Source of the DNA: Kryptolebias marmoratus
Taxonomy: Eukaryota > Chordata > Actinopteri > Cyprinodontiformes > Rivulidae
Direction of reading: 5' to 3'
NCBI RefSeq assembly: GCF_001649575.2
Contig: NC_051450.1
Location: 17,295,959-17,359,958, forward strand
DNA: 64,000 nt
Shown one piece after another: positions 37,330 to 50,890 of the stretch; position 1 is the first letter of the stretch; every line of letters begins with the position of its first letter. The notes beneath the pieces are model-generated. The model did not search any database and was not told the origin of the DNA. It worked only from the letters and a program-made list of their open reading frames with translations. The translations under genes were made by a program, and so were the position numbers.

Positions 37330-37728
37330 ATTATTTTGCCAGTGTTTGCATATGTGTGTGTGTATGTGTGAGCGAGCAGGTGTGTGCATGTGTTCGTGTT
37401 GGCAAAACATCTCATGAACCAGCATATGGATTTTAATCAAACTCTCAAAGTAATCACTGGTTGAACATCTACAGCTAATTAACCTTTAGAATCGAGCGGA
37501 TTCAAGATGGCCGCCACAGCTATTCAACCTTAGCAAACCCTAAAATGGCTAAAGGGTAACTTGGTCAATTTTACAGATATCGAGCTAAAATTTGGTGTAG
37601 TTGTAGCTGAGAGTCAGTGTGAGATTTCCCATAATGTTAATTTTAAGATTTGACAAAAAGCTACATATCTCAGTCTAAACTCTGCACGAAAGATGGTGGG
37701 TGATATGCATTCCTTCAAGCCTTTAATA
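37330..37728 (-). repeat. repeat A, copy 10 (monomer)
   Basis: Inverted: TG tract at about 37350-37395, AACATCTCATGAACCAGCAT, GATTCAAGATGGCCGCCACA, then head GGTGGGTGATATGCATTCCT. Confidence 0.88.
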
Positions 37729-38737
37729 CTTTTAGCTGTCTTTCTTTTTTTTTTTTTTCTTTTTGAAACCAGTTGCATGTTCTTACATCCTATTGCTTCC
37801 ACCTACATGTCCACCCACAATCCCTTTCTTCACCTCATCCTTGTAAAGGACACCTCTTGATATCCAATATTTTATCATTGTTGGGCTCGTGCCATTTAGA
37901 AAATGAAAACATTTCTGCTTCTTCTTCTTCTTCTTGTTGAGAAGTGTTCGTTTTATTTGTGTTGTTAACGTGACCCTGTTGATGTGCATGAAGATTCTTC
38001 GCACGAGTGGATGTTGAATGACAACTCCACAGCGGCAGGAGGGCGAGTCATCACACCACCTAATCTGATGCCACTGCTTAAGGCAATTTAGACAAATTAC
38101 AAAGTGAGCCATGCATGCACCAGTGTTAATCTGGCATGAACACAGAACAGAGTGGGCTATTTAAAGTTCAGTTTCCACTGCAACAAGTCAAATTTAGCAC
38201 AGCTGCAGAAATAAATGAATATCACTTCATCATCCTGATAATTTAATCCCCTCTGTGTGTAGGTATGCAGGAGGCAGAGACGGATGAGGAAGAGCTGGAG
38301 GTTAGCTGGAGCTAAAGAAGCTTCAATAAGCTCATATAGATACACGGCGTGATTGAGAGGGACTGACCGTGATTGGCTTTAAAAGTGATGGATAGCCACA
38401 CGTGTTTATAGTTGGGAGTTTCAAAAGTAAGAGCGTTCAAAGAGAAGGTGAAACTTGACTGAGGTTAAAGTGAAAGCAGCTTCAAAGGAGGCAGCAGGAC
38501 TCAGATCCAGGGGCGTTTAAACACATCGCTCTCCCACACAACTGCTTCCAAGAAACACAACTGAGTAAAAAATGAGGTTTATTTAATTCTAAAATACACT
38601 CTTCGGTTATGTGGAGGAAACGTTTGTGTTTTTGTTTCTGTGGGAGTATGGTGTGCACAGTTTTCTAAGCACTATTGATAATCATTGTGCCACTGATGTG
38701 CATCAAACTTGGGCTTTTAATCGCACAACACCAAAAG
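37729..38737. other. intron stretch without a supported gene
   Basis: Contains a T/C tract (37743-37765) and a CTT microsatellite (about 37917-37935). Nothing else recognised. Confidence 0.45.
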
Positions 38738-39277
38738 TGAAGCAGCGATAACGTTTTTGCCCATCTGGTCTGTTTATTTGTCTGTAGCATTAGCAAAATT
38801 ACTCATGAACCAATGAACTGATTTTAATGAAGCTTTCAGAAACTAATCATTTTGCGAATGCTTAATCCATTTCAAGTTGGTCACCCCAGCTAAGCAACTT
38901 TATCAAACACATAAATTGCTGTAACTCAGTCACATTTACAGATTTTGAACTAAGATTTAGGGTGATCATACCTGAGACTCATTCCCAACACATACTTCAA
39001 GCACAGATTGCATAAAACATGCTTTTAAAACTTTTATATTAACCTTTGCAGTCTCTCTTTTAGTTAAATGTCTCCTGACATAATTTAAGAAATCTTTCAG
39101 AAACTAATCACTGGATTTATATCTAAAACTGATTAACTTTTTGAAGTCTTATACAAGATTTGACAAAAACTGCTACTGCTCTGTCGTTTCTAAGCATGAG
39201 ATGATTTTTGTTTAAAATTCTGGCAAAAATCCAGCAGGCAATATGGTTTTCTTCAAGAAATACTAAGCCTATAATTT
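38738..39277 (-). repeat. repeat A, copy 11 (dimeric form, degraded)
   Basis: AGCGATAACGTTTTTGCCCA start, AGCAAAATTACTCATGAACC, a second unit starting after TTAACCTTTGCAGTCTC near 39040, and head end GCAATATGGTTTTCTTCAAG. Confidence 0.8.
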
Positions 39278-40609
39278 CTGCAGTTTCCCTTCCCTTTAAT
39301 GTAATTACATCTATGAAAGGCATTATCATTATCAGCTGAACTGTAGTTATTGACACGCAGAAACTGTGTGGTGTTTGAAAAGAGGGCTAGACACAAGCTT
39401 ACAAATTGTAGCACAGCATAAGAAAATGTAAATGCATGAATCAGAGCAACAGTAAGAGAAAAAAGATCGATGGGGAAAAAGAAACGAGATGGTGGGATGG
39501 AACGTGGGGGTACTAATGTGTCCTTCATGGGGTAAGGCTGGACTAAAATGGCTCAGCATGAAGCTAAATTGACTCCATTACAAGAGCAGTGCACCGGAAA
39601 GTGTCAGTGACATCACCCGCCCATCCTAAGACAGGCAGTTAACACTCTCACTGGGAGCGATGGGAGCAGCATCTGCAGGATGCGGCAGTTGCTGTGGTTT
39701 AGGCGTGTTTACTGCTGCTTTGCATGTTGAACACGAGACATTATTGCTAGAACAACATGTAATATGATGTCTTACATGCTTGTGAGCAAGCTGATACATT
39801 TGATAAGTAATACTATAATAGTTAGGAACACTTTATAATGATAGAATTGTTAATGATGGTGCATGTGGTTGTTTTTACACTCGTGTTATGTGCTTAGATG
39901 AGGCAAACTCATATTTCTTCACACACTTTTGTGTGTGGGTGTGTGTATTTTATTTCAAACAAGTTTTCTTTCTGACATTAGAAGTTAGTTTATATAAAAT
40001 GTCCTATACAAAATAACAAACTCTTTGCAAAGTTAGGTTCGTAGATTATATTTTGAACCCTGTCTACTGTAACATGATTAATTAGCAAACTGAACTTTTT
40101 CTGTTGTTTTCACCTATTTTCCACATGTGAACAATGATTTATTTTTTTCAACTTCCACTTTCCAAAGTGGAAATAAAAAAGCTGTTTTCAGTGCATCCAT
40201 GCACACATAAACAGAATGTTGTTTAGCAATTCAAAGACAACTATCTTTTTTTGTTTTGTTTGTTTGTATCTTGAAGACATTTTGCTTTGTTAGGATTATA
40301 TATTTTGGATGACTGAAAATTTGATTCTTGTCTGGACAACAAAGTTTTTCTAAAATAGAGGAAAAAATATTATTTTTTAAAACATATCCAGAATAGTGTA
40401 ATTATAGTAGCTACAAATTTCACTATCGATCTAAAATACTATTTTAATTTATAAGGGCTGCCTATTTATTTCACATTATGGGTGGCACTGTGTCATGTTT
40501 TATCATCGGTTTGCTAAATCTGAATATATTTTCATGATTGTTAAATGACAGATTTTTTTTCTACTGTTAATTAGCTGCATTTAAAATCTAGAATGAATTT
40601 CAAACAAAT

Positions 40610-40659
<50 letters not shown>

Positions 40660-43600
40660 TATTAATGCAGGATCAAGCAGGTGTAGAAAATGGATGGATG
40701 GAAGGAAGTAAATATAGCAAAAAGTTATTAAACTGACAAGTCTAATCAACCAATGTACACAATGTTTTGTTTTTACACGAAATGCTGTAAACTCTAAAAA
40801 TCCTGTGAAACAGTTTTTTCTGGAATCAGGTCTAATTGTTGTGGTTGTGTGAAGGATTTTACATACTTTCTTGTTGTCTTACTTGAATCTTGACCTAGAC
40901 AATGTATGTAATGATATGTACCACTGGATGTGTTTTGCAGAAAGCAGGTGTGGTTTCTGTTCGACACGTTTAACTATCAACGCCTACACTAAAAACAGAG
41001 TGACTAAATACCAAATGCAGTTAAAATTCTGTGTGAAATCTTACCTGGCATCCTGAACCAACACTGGAATTCATATCAGCTCAGCTCCAGTGTCAGATTG
41101 CTCAAGCACAAGCTCAAGAGAAGGTCATGAGACCAAAAGCATGGGAATAACATGCCATAGTGACATTTGCGTTGTGTATTTGTTCTCTAATACTCACATG
41201 AGCCAATATGGTGACTAGTTTAGTGTTTCAAAAATAATCTCAGATTTTCTAATTTGGATCAGAGCAGCTTTCATGTCAACTTCTATGTCAATTTTCTCTG
41301 GTTTTGAACACTTTTCGATTGATTTCAGCTACTTTTTACTTCTAACTGTTGACTCATACCACTGGGGCTTCCTCTGAGTTCAGTCGCCTCCGTGTTATTT
41401 ATAGTCGGAAAAGACAAGAAGGAAGATGTAACCAAGACAACAGCAGATACTTTCACACTTCTCACCGGATGGGGCTGAATATAAAAGAAAGTGTACAATT
41501 ATGTCTCTTCCTTTACTGTGATTCAACAGTGTAATTACAGACAAAAGGAACGTGCTTAAGCTGGTGAAGATGTTCAAACGAGAGAAGCAACTGTGGAACA
41601 GTGTGTTCTGCACAAGGCTCGAGCAGTAGTATTTGTCTCTTTGTAATACTATTAGGAATGTGCACCACTTAAGGTATTACCACACTGACTTCACCTGTGT
41701 TTTTCAATGTTGAGATTATAGTCAAGCCTGAGTTTTATGTTTCCTTTACTTTAGGAATGAGCTTCAGCCAGGTAATGAGGAACAAACAGGGGGTATAAAA
41801 ATATGGAACGCACGATTGAGCAACTGATTAGGGAAGGTTAGTGGAGTAATTATACAGCCGTATGGAGTAGTTAATTAAAAGGAGCACTTGGCAGATCAAG
41901 CATGTTAGACATGCAGAGCACAAGGTGGAGGTGCCTCGCCTCGGCTCTGGCTCGGACAGTGGCAAATGTGCAGCTGCGAACTTCCTGGCCACTGGCCCAG
42001 TCCTTGGTTTGTGCCCACAACCTGTCCTCCACTTCCCCAAATCAATCCCCGGCCATTTATGAAGAAAGAAAACCTGGTGTCTGTTTTTACCTGGATCGAT
42101 TTCCATCTAGTCTTTTTTAGAATTTCCTTTAGAAAACAGGTTAAAGGAAGACAAAGGAGGGAGACCTTCTCATGGTTAATGCAAGAGAATTACGTTGTCT
42201 TGTTGTCTCATCTTGTCTCTGGTCCTTTCTATTATTGATGACTTTTTTTTTTCCAGGGGAACTGCGTGACTACTGATTTCAGATAGCTGTGCTTGTTTCA
42301 CAATTGGCAGTCATGTGTCTCATTTAGAGGAAGGTTTGACTAAAAGGTCCAAGTGTCCTTTACCTCAAAAAGCACTGCAAGTTCTATGGCCAGCATTAAG
42401 TATCACTGTTTTTATAACAACGTTTGATTCGTCTCGATAGATCAGATTTGTTCAGTATTATTCACAATGCAGTCTTTTGTGTTTGATAGACCAAAAATAA
42501 CAAAGGTGCATTAAGGATTAGTAAACCAGAAGGAAACAGAGGGACATTTTTGGTCTTCTTAATCAAATTAACCCTCTTTATCTTCTGCGATTTGATCTGG
42601 TACTCCCCCTAAACCTCCTTTACTCTCATTAGCCAGGTAATTATCCAGCAGAGCCCCAAGACTCAGAGAAGGACAACATTTGCAGGCTCTGCTATCATGC
42701 CTTCGTTAATTAGACACATCCTGACTCAGCGTTCAGTAAGAAAACTTCTCATACTGTCATCCTAGTGTGTCCGCTGTCCTAACTGTCATTCCCCCCTGCA
42801 TGTCCTCATTTACTAAAAACGTTGTGGTCCAGCTGCAGGGACGATACCTGTGGCTCCTGTCATCACAAGGCAGTGCTCCGTCATCAGAATTAAAGCTCAG
42901 CGTTTCAGGTGGACAGGACTCCTGCTCCACAGGAGGTGAAATGAAAGGCACTGATTGTTAAAAGGCAGAAAGTCAGGAAACATACAGTTAGCACTGAAAG
43001 GATAGTGGGATTATCTGTTCCTGCGTTTATGCGAATAAGGAGCTCCCTCTTTCAGTGTATGACAGTGGACAGGTTTTATATTTCATAACTGGGGAAAAAT
43101 TAAGAGTAATCAATAGACAACAAAAAAAGACAAGATTGTCACTGAAATACAAGCAAAGAGCAGAAGCCTTTTTGATGAGAAGTTGGTTTGCTTCTGCTTT
43201 CTTTATTGTTCGGCTGCATTTTCCCTCGTTCTAAAGTGCCCTTATCTGAATCGAAATATGAGTTGAATGTTCTCCGATGCTCATTCCCTCATCAAAGACC
43301 AGTGACTGAATTTTTGTTTGTTTTGGATCAAGTATTTGTGTCTTAGCAGTAGATATGGGCAGGCATTTTTGAATTAGCTATCAAAAGTCATCTGATTCTG
43401 CTTTCATTCACTGATCTGCGTCAGAGGTGTGCTACTCAGTGAGAGTTTGGGGTCAGCTGGCTATGTTGAGTCAAGAAAATCAACATTTTTCAAAGATCAT
43501 AAAAGTCACTTTTCATTTAACCAGGCTAGATCGCCATGGCAACTCCAAATAAACCCTGTATAAACTGTTTGCCAGCCTTTCAGTGATTATTTTTCTTCTG

Positions 43601-46600
43601 CTTTCTAAGAATGTTGCATCAGTTAAATATAATCAGACAAAAATATCAAATAGTGATAGGAACCAGAATAAGAACACCAGACTGATGTTAAATAGACTGT
43701 CGACCATATTTAACAGGGAATCAATATGGCAACCATTATTATAAAAATTGTATTTTCACATCAATATTTACACAAGATATAAATTAGGTTAATGACAATT
43801 TTTATTTTTAATCAATTATCCACAATTCAGTTAAAATATAAAGCACCATGTCACAACAATTTGTTTGAAGGTACTTAATTAGGAGGAAAAAAACGAATCA
43901 ACTCTATTGAAATAGACTCCAGTTCAGCTCAAATATAATCCAGTAATTTAATTGTATTTGTATATTGACCAGTCATAAAGTGAAGCCTAAATCAGGAATC
44001 CAATGAACTACATAACATGTTTACTTGATTTCAACCCCCCATCCTAGGCATGCAGAAGGGAATGAATCAATATTTAATCTAGTAAAAAATGAAGCTGCCG
44101 TGGGCTTTTAAACTAAACCAAAATATAAAGTGTTGATTTAAAAACTTATGATGCAAATTTTTAGTTGAACTCAAAAGTTTAGCTGCGTCAGCATTGCAGC
44201 AAATGAAAAATTAAACATTTCCTGCTGATAATTTGTGTTCTTCTGGCAAACACTAAATACAGCAGTGTATTTTTTAACTCTAGCTGGAACTGACAGCAAG
44301 TTTATAGCAAGTTGTACATTAAACACAAATAAATTAGTGCCTTTTTATTATTCAGAACCAAGTTACTGTGAGATATTAGTTGGAAATCACAGGCTTTGTG
44401 TTTTAGAATTATGAATCAAAAATATGGAATTTCAAAGCTTCTGACAAGCCTCGTCTGTCTTCAATGTGATAAATAGTTAAAAACTAATGGTGGAATGATG
44501 GAAGCTGATCAGTCTGTCCCTGAAGGCACTCTTTTCCAGCGTTATTTTTGTAGCTTGACAGCAGGATTGACTCGACTGTGCTCTACCTGTCCAACAAATG
44601 TGGCAGACTCCTCCTCATCCTTCTGCAGTCCCTCCCACTCAACAGCTCGCCAACATGGCTGCTGGCAATGTTGCCCTTTCTGCTTTATTGGAGAATGTAC
44701 ACACTAGAGGAGACAGGAGAAGGAGAAATGATGCTGAGATATGAGGGCCGTGAACCATAGCCTGTGAGACCAACGCAGGAGAAAGATTAAAGGAAGGAGG
44801 AAGAGAAAAGTGGTTCTTTGGAGTTGCGGCAAAAAAGAAGAAGGAAAACAGAGGAAGAGATGAAGTGATGAATACAGTAGAGACAGCTGAGTCACTTGGC
44901 TTCTGTCTGAATAATCAGATATTGTTATTCATGTGGAGCAAGCTGCTCCACACTGCCATGGGCAATGTGCAAAAGCTGAATGGCTGTAAAAAAGGCGAAT
45001 GACAAGCTAATGGACTTTTGTGGGAGTGAGAGGAAGCACTCAGATGGAAGCGATGTAGAAGATCACGTTGTTTACTTAGTGGCATGTGCATCATCGTTGT
45101 GGCTTATTATTAGGTTAATTGGGTGTATATTACAGCTCTAACAGGAGATCAGCACGAGAAAAGGAAAAATTTAGCATTTCTTTTCTTTTACGTCCTGTTA
45201 GACAGAGACTATCTGTTTTCCACCAGATGCTGTGAGCAGTTTAAAACACAGTTTCCCTAATTATTCCTTTTCTTGTATTTTCTTCACAAAAAACAATAAC
45301 TCTGTACTCCACAGCCAAACTAAACACTCCTTAAGATTTACAGAAAAACAATACTGAGCAAAATTCTTGAGTAATCGCTTATTTTTTCATGTTTTGCTTT
45401 TAAGGAGACATAACTTTTTAAGGAATTTTCAAGTTCATATTTCTTCAAGCTTTTTGAATTTTGGATCTTTCTTTGGGATTTTAGCAGTTTTTTGGCTGTC
45501 CAGTACCTGACCATTTTAAGATTTGTTGATTTGTAAAACCACTTATATTGTGTTGACACATAACAGGCAAGCTGAGCAAAAAAACTATTTCAAATTGGAT
45601 TTTGAGGCACTGAAAGGCACAACTTGTTGTCTTTTATATAGTTGAATCTATGAAACATACAAAAAATAACACAGTTGGATAGAAAACGATAATTTAGCAA
45701 CAACAAGCTGAATTCCAAAAAGTTATCTAAAAAAACTTACAGTAAATGAAAAACTGCATCCCTCAGAACCTGTCCAGGTCTTTGATGGATTTCTTTACCT
45801 GTTTTTTAAAGTAATGACTTTCAGATACTGTTCTTCAGCTGTAGGTGGCCTTCTTTTGTTTCTAAAATGTCCAATTTCCTTAAATCTTTAGGAACATGCT
45901 GCACAATATGCTGTCATGGTTAGATACAAGGACCGAACTGAAAACTGAAAAAGCAGCCGAAGTCGAAAAAATAAAACTTTAAAAAGACAATCACAAAGCC
46001 TGAATAAAAAAACTTTGAACAAAACCACTTAAAAATTACAAGAAAGTCTGGCTCCATGGGATCAACATAATAACTTTTGCATGGTAAATTATCCACACTC
46101 ATATTTTAATGTGAAAACTCCAACAGAATCCTCCTCTGAGAACTATTATGCTATACAGAAAATAGCAGATAATGTAATACTCTATGCAAAAAAAAACACT
46201 TTATGTGTCCATAAACCAAGACAAACTGAGACAAATGGGACATCTCAGGCCGTCAAACCTCATAAAACTCTGGCATTTCATCCAAAAACTCCCACCAGTA
46301 GGTCAGAACCCGGAGCTGTGAGCTGATGCATGTGCCTACAGTAAAATCTCTCATCCAATACAAAGTCCGGCCTGTGAACTCCTTTCCTGCCCCCTCGTCT
46401 CTGTGTTGCTTTATGAATTCCAAACACCCTCGGTGCAGTATGGGGAGAAGAGTCTGCAACACCTGTTATTATTTGTTCTGTGTTTGTCTCAGAAAGTGCA
46501 TCTTCTGCACAGATCCCGAATATTTATACATTAATCTGTGTTGGATAAGTCAGCCGAAGATTTAGTTAAATAATTCTTTACATAATATTCATTGATGGTA

Positions 46601-47065
46601 CAGTTTCATTTATTTGCTAATAGCTAATTCTATGTAATGATATGTATTTACTTTCAGTTTGCAGAAATGCATCAACAGCTAGCTCAAGGATAGCTTTGTT
46701 AGCTGATCTTTATGAAATCCCTGATATTACTTGGTGTGAGTCACTGACTGATGTGAGTCAGACTTTAGATTTAATCCTCAACACTCATTTCTGTTGGTAT
46801 CAGCACTCCAAATGGCTTTTATTAATTGTTATAATCCCATCTCCTCCTTCTCACCTTCTATTTAGGCTCAGTTGGCTATTTTGACTCATAATTCGCCTCC
46901 TGTAGGGATGTTAAAAACCCTTTTGAAACAGATTTTTTTTTTCATTATTGATTTACCTGTACTCCTAGATTTCAAGCGGCCGCTTGGAACCTAATCACAA
47001 GGGGTAATATTTTGCTTTAAAAAAGGGACACTTCTTAAAGAAGCCATGAATGGTTCCTAAATGTT
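39278..47065. other. long intron stretch without a supported gene
   Basis: About 7.8 kb free of recognised family A or B copies. It holds a TA microsatellite (40614-40654) next to a GGATGGATGG tail-like motif, a GC-richer patch at about 41880-42110, and a candidate conserved-looking TAAT-containing patch at about 42570-42730. Frames 41902-42120, 46081-46326 and others have no known domain. Confidence 0.5.
40614..40654 (+). repeat. (TA)n microsatellite
   Basis: About 20 uninterrupted TA units. A short AAAATGGATGGATGG motif at about 40687, typical of the end of fish interspersed tails, follows within 40 bp. Confidence 0.95.
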
Positions 47066-47569
47066 TTTATCACCCGCCGCCATGACACCATGAAAGTCAT
47101 GAGATAATAAAACTGCATATGTCTCTCTCTGTGTGTGCATGTATTTGCCCATTAGCAAAATATCTCATGAACTTTTGAACAGATTATAATGAAACTCTCT
47201 AAAACCAATCAATGAATGTACAACTTATCTGCAACTGATTAACTTTTGGAGTCCGCCCAGTTCAAGATGCCTACCACAGCTAATCAATCTCAAGACACAA
47301 AAGCTCAGGCAGTCTCGCAGATATTGAGCTAGACTTTGGTGTCGTAGTATCTGAGAGTCAACCACAAACCATACACTACGCACTCTAGTTGCTTGTGCAA
47401 GATCTCAGTGGGAAATATCCATCCATACATCTGTCCATTTTCTTTACCTACTTGTCCTTTCTGGGTTGCGGGGAGCTGGTGCCTGTCTCCAGAGTGGGAA
47501 ATATGCATTTCTTCAAGAAATGCTAGGCACTTAATTTTTGAATTATTTATCATTCAAAAATTAAGTGCC
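47066..47569 (-). repeat. repeat A, copy 12 (monomer, with a 74-bp insert and terminal hairpin)
   Basis: Starts TTATCACCCGCCGCCATGAC (tail inverted), then AATATCTCATGAAC, CAGTTCAAGATGCCTACCAC, the insert at 47419-47492, and the head end TTCTTCAAGAAATGCTAGGC merging into a perfect hairpin. Confidence 0.88.
47419..47492 (+). mobile_element. short retroposed tail (CCATCCAT...GTCTCCAG) with 12-bp target duplication
   Basis: 74 bp reading CCATCCATACATCTGTCCAT, TTTCTTTACC and GGGTTGCGGGGAGCTGGTGC, the widespread fish retroelement 3'-tail motif. It is flanked by a perfect direct repeat AGTGGGAAATAT (47407-47418, 47493-47504). Severe 5' truncation is the likely origin. Confidence 0.85.
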
Positions 47570-48692
47570 TTAAGTGCCCAGTATTATAATACTTAGTATC
47601 GCTAGCACAGCTCCTAACTCCTTGTTTAAAGTATGTCCAAGAAAAGTTCCCATTTTGAGGGCTGGATATCTCTACCACAATATCACAAAAAGGTTGGGGG
47701 AAAAAACAGGTCTGGGTGTGAACACATAAAACAGAGCAAAGCAACTAATAACATTATTGTTATGGTAAAAATATAATAGAATTCAATGCACATAAGTCAG
47801 TATTTAATTTTCAGGGTAATGTCAAAAAGTTCAACAAGTTGACTGATTGGTCTCAAAATGGTCTTAGACTTTTAGACTTTGATTATTTCAGAGCAGCTCC
47901 TTTGGAGTGAATGTTTGTTTGTTTGTAGTCTACAGACCTGACATTAATAATGCTGACGTCCATCGTTTCCCTCCTGAGACCTCAATGAATGGAAGTAAAA
48001 TGAAGTCCAACCTGCCTCTTTACTGCGGCGATGGTAACAAATGATGAGTTGTTGACCAAACTCACAAAATAATGCTTAATAATTGAAGGAAGAAAATTAT
48101 ATTAAAGACTAAAAATCTATAAATGAATTCATACAGTAAAAGTTTTTCTTCACATTTGATGTATTTGCCTAATTCATTAGCAAAAACTAGAGCGGCTGAA
48201 TGACCTCTAAATAGTCATAGTTTAGCTGAAATTAATTTGAGCTGCAGGTTTGACAGATAGGTGGGGGAATGTTACAGTGTGATGGGGCTTCTATCCCATA
48301 TTTTCCTCTGCGCAGAAACCATTATTCTGTTTCATTTGTCACATGGGGTGTGCGGTACAGCCCTTTGATTAATAGGTGCTTCATGCGGATGTGCACGTCT
48401 CCTCCTCTTTACCCTTCCATCCCTGTCTTCATTTCAGCCCGTCTCCTTTCCCAGTTTTGCAATTTCTCCTCACTTGATTGTCTCCGCTCGTTATGTCAGA
48501 CAGAAACAGCAGAACATTTGGCGAATGATGCCTTGTTGCCTCCTTTTGGATGACACATAATGGACATAATGCTTGAGGCATTTGTGATAGATCGGAGTAA
48601 GAAGTGGGTGTGAACAGACGCCTGTCAGTCAGCATAGATGGATAGATAGGTGCATAAATGGATTCAAGCTAATCTGTAGCTGTAATAAGTAT
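47570..48692. other. intron stretch without a supported gene
   Basis: AT-rich, then a somewhat GC-richer part (about 48260-48640) with overlapping frames on both strands, none recognised. Confidence 0.45.
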
Positions 48693-49205
48693 AATTATCA
48701 CCCGAAAACGAAGGCTGAGCGATAATGTTTATGTTGATTTCTCTGAACTTTTAGCAAAATATCTCATGAATTACTGAACAGATTTTATATAAGCTTTCAG
48801 AACGTAATTAACTGATTAACTTCTGGACTCACCCCAATTCAAAATGGCCACCACAGCAAAGCAAATTTAGCAAACACAAACTTGGCTGTAATTCAGCCAA
48901 TTTTACTGATATTGAGCTAAAATTTGGGCTGCTGGTAGCTGAGACTGAGCTCCAACTTAAACTATGAGCGCTGACTGATCGTATGAGATTTGTGCTTAAA
49001 ACTTTGCCATTCACTATTAAAATCAACTTTGTCTGTTAGCAAAATATGTCATAAACCACTGGATGGATTTTAATGAAACTTTTAGAAAGTAATCAATGAT
49101 TGTACATCTACAAATGATTGTCTTGTCGAGTTAACCCAATTTAAGATGGTTGCTATAGCCAATTGACCTTAAAAAACACAAAAATGGTTATAACTAAATG
49201 TCAGG
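48693..49205 (-). repeat. repeat A, copy 13 (dimeric form, head missing)
   Basis: Starts AATTATCACCCGAAAACG; two units: AGCAAAATATCTCATGAATT at about 48754 and AGCAAAATATGTCATAAACC at about 49038, each followed by an AACCCAATTTAAGATGG-like block. Confidence 0.85.
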
Positions 49206-50890
49206 TGTTACAGTTGTCTGATAGATCAAAGTTAATCCAGAACTTGTACTTTCTTGCTCACCTTGGACTTTGTTGTTTTATAGAAGAAGCTTTTTCTTTC
49301 AGTATAAGTTTCGCTGACTTCCTTTACTGACCCTTTCTGTGTCCCTCTGTCTTTGTGAGATGAAAGGATGTCAGTAATTAGCCACCGTGCTGAGATCGGA
49401 GTGACATTAGCCTCAGTCTAATTTAATGCAAACCGATTATATGACACTCGGACACACCTGAAGGGTTTCATGGGTGGACAAAAAGGATGTGAGTGGAATT
49501 ACTTGGTGTCTGCCCGAAGCCACGCTTTAATGAAAGCACTGATTGACTGTTTTATGACAAACACTCCTGATAGGTTCCTGAGGTCCGGTGCTGTGAGTGG
49601 TTCTGACAGCGTGCAGGAGGTGAAGCGATGTAATGAGATTCATTATTGGGCTTGAAATAACCAATGCATTATGGAACGACTCCTGCACTAGCATACCATC
49701 AAATTGCTGGCTTTTAAAAGCCATAACATCTTCTATATGGTTGCTTCTCAATGACAAGGGTTAAATACGTTTTTGTGCGAGTCTGGCAAGCACACTACTG
49801 GTCAAGAGGCCTTGCTGAGATCCTTTATTACAAGTGAATGTTGTAATTAGTTGTGCTCCACATAAAAGCCGTCATTAACATGAGCAGCTGAATGATGCTT
49901 TGTTGCTGATTGCAGGAAATGGTGCAAGATCTGTTGTATTCCATCACAGTGTGCTTTTTATAGATTTCTGGGCTAATACTTACAATGCCAGAACAATATG
50001 TTGATTAGGTCATTATTATACAGGAAGAACATGCCACATGAGGACAGGAATAAGCTCACGCACATCTACGGAGGCACAGTTTGTGAGCTATGTTTGAGTA
50101 CATAGTGAGGCTCATCTCTATCCCTGTTATGTGTCCAGGGAATTATTGACATTATAGCTGCAGCACTGACGGATCCGCCCTCTGATAGTCATCAGCTGCT
50201 TCAGCTGCTGGTCACAACCAGGTCTCATTTCATTAACAAGACCATTATCCCTGACGATGCTTATCACGATCGGACAGACCGTGAGCATGATTGTGTGTGT
50301 GTGTGTGTGTGTGTGCGTGAAGTGGAGAAAATGATTTTCACAAGTGTCAAGGACTTGATGACTTTCCTCGCATCTATATCCAAGGTGTGTGTTTGTGCCA
50401 AACAGGATAAGACGCAGCAGCCCATTTCACACACAGAGCACTAGGTGAGACACCATGAACGGATCTGACAGAGACTTTGTCTGAGACTTCTGATGAGACC
50501 CATTTTGGTCATTAGGGCAGTGAGCCGTCTTTAAAACGTTGTCAATGGCCATCTCAGACGCAATTTCCAGATCCAGTCTAGTAGTCAGAACCAGCATAAG
50601 AGTCAAGGGAAGCCAATTGTGATTTATCCATGACTTAAGCCACGTGAATGCGATTCATAGTTCCACTTTTTGTAAAAACCCATACAGCAGCATGCAGCCT
50701 GACACACTGCCTGTAACCGCCTGCATCATAAATCATGATTGAATATGTATTGATTTCCTGGGAAAATTTTACATTTTTGATCCTTCTCACAGAGTACTGT
50801 GTCCTCGCTTTTTGGCTTCATACATTTTAATCATCTTTTTAAGATATCATTTATAATTTTCTGTATAATAAATTATTACAAATGACTGAT
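49206..50890. other. intron stretch without a supported gene
   Basis: Mixed composition with a TG microsatellite (50291-50318). Frames at 49470-49655 and minus 49527-49757 are not recognised. Confidence 0.45.
50291..50318 (+). repeat. (TG)n microsatellite
   Basis: About 13 TG units with one C interruption at the end. Confidence 0.92.

Noticed and set aside
41902..42120. GC-richer patch with overlapping frames on both strands
   Set aside because: Neither frame shows a known domain or splice context; the composition alone is not enough to call an exon.
45330..46080. Possible additional DNA transposon around the TTCTTCAGCTGTAGGTGGCC motif
   Set aside because: It felt familiar but no inverted ends, target duplication or second copy in the window could be found, so no class can be supported.
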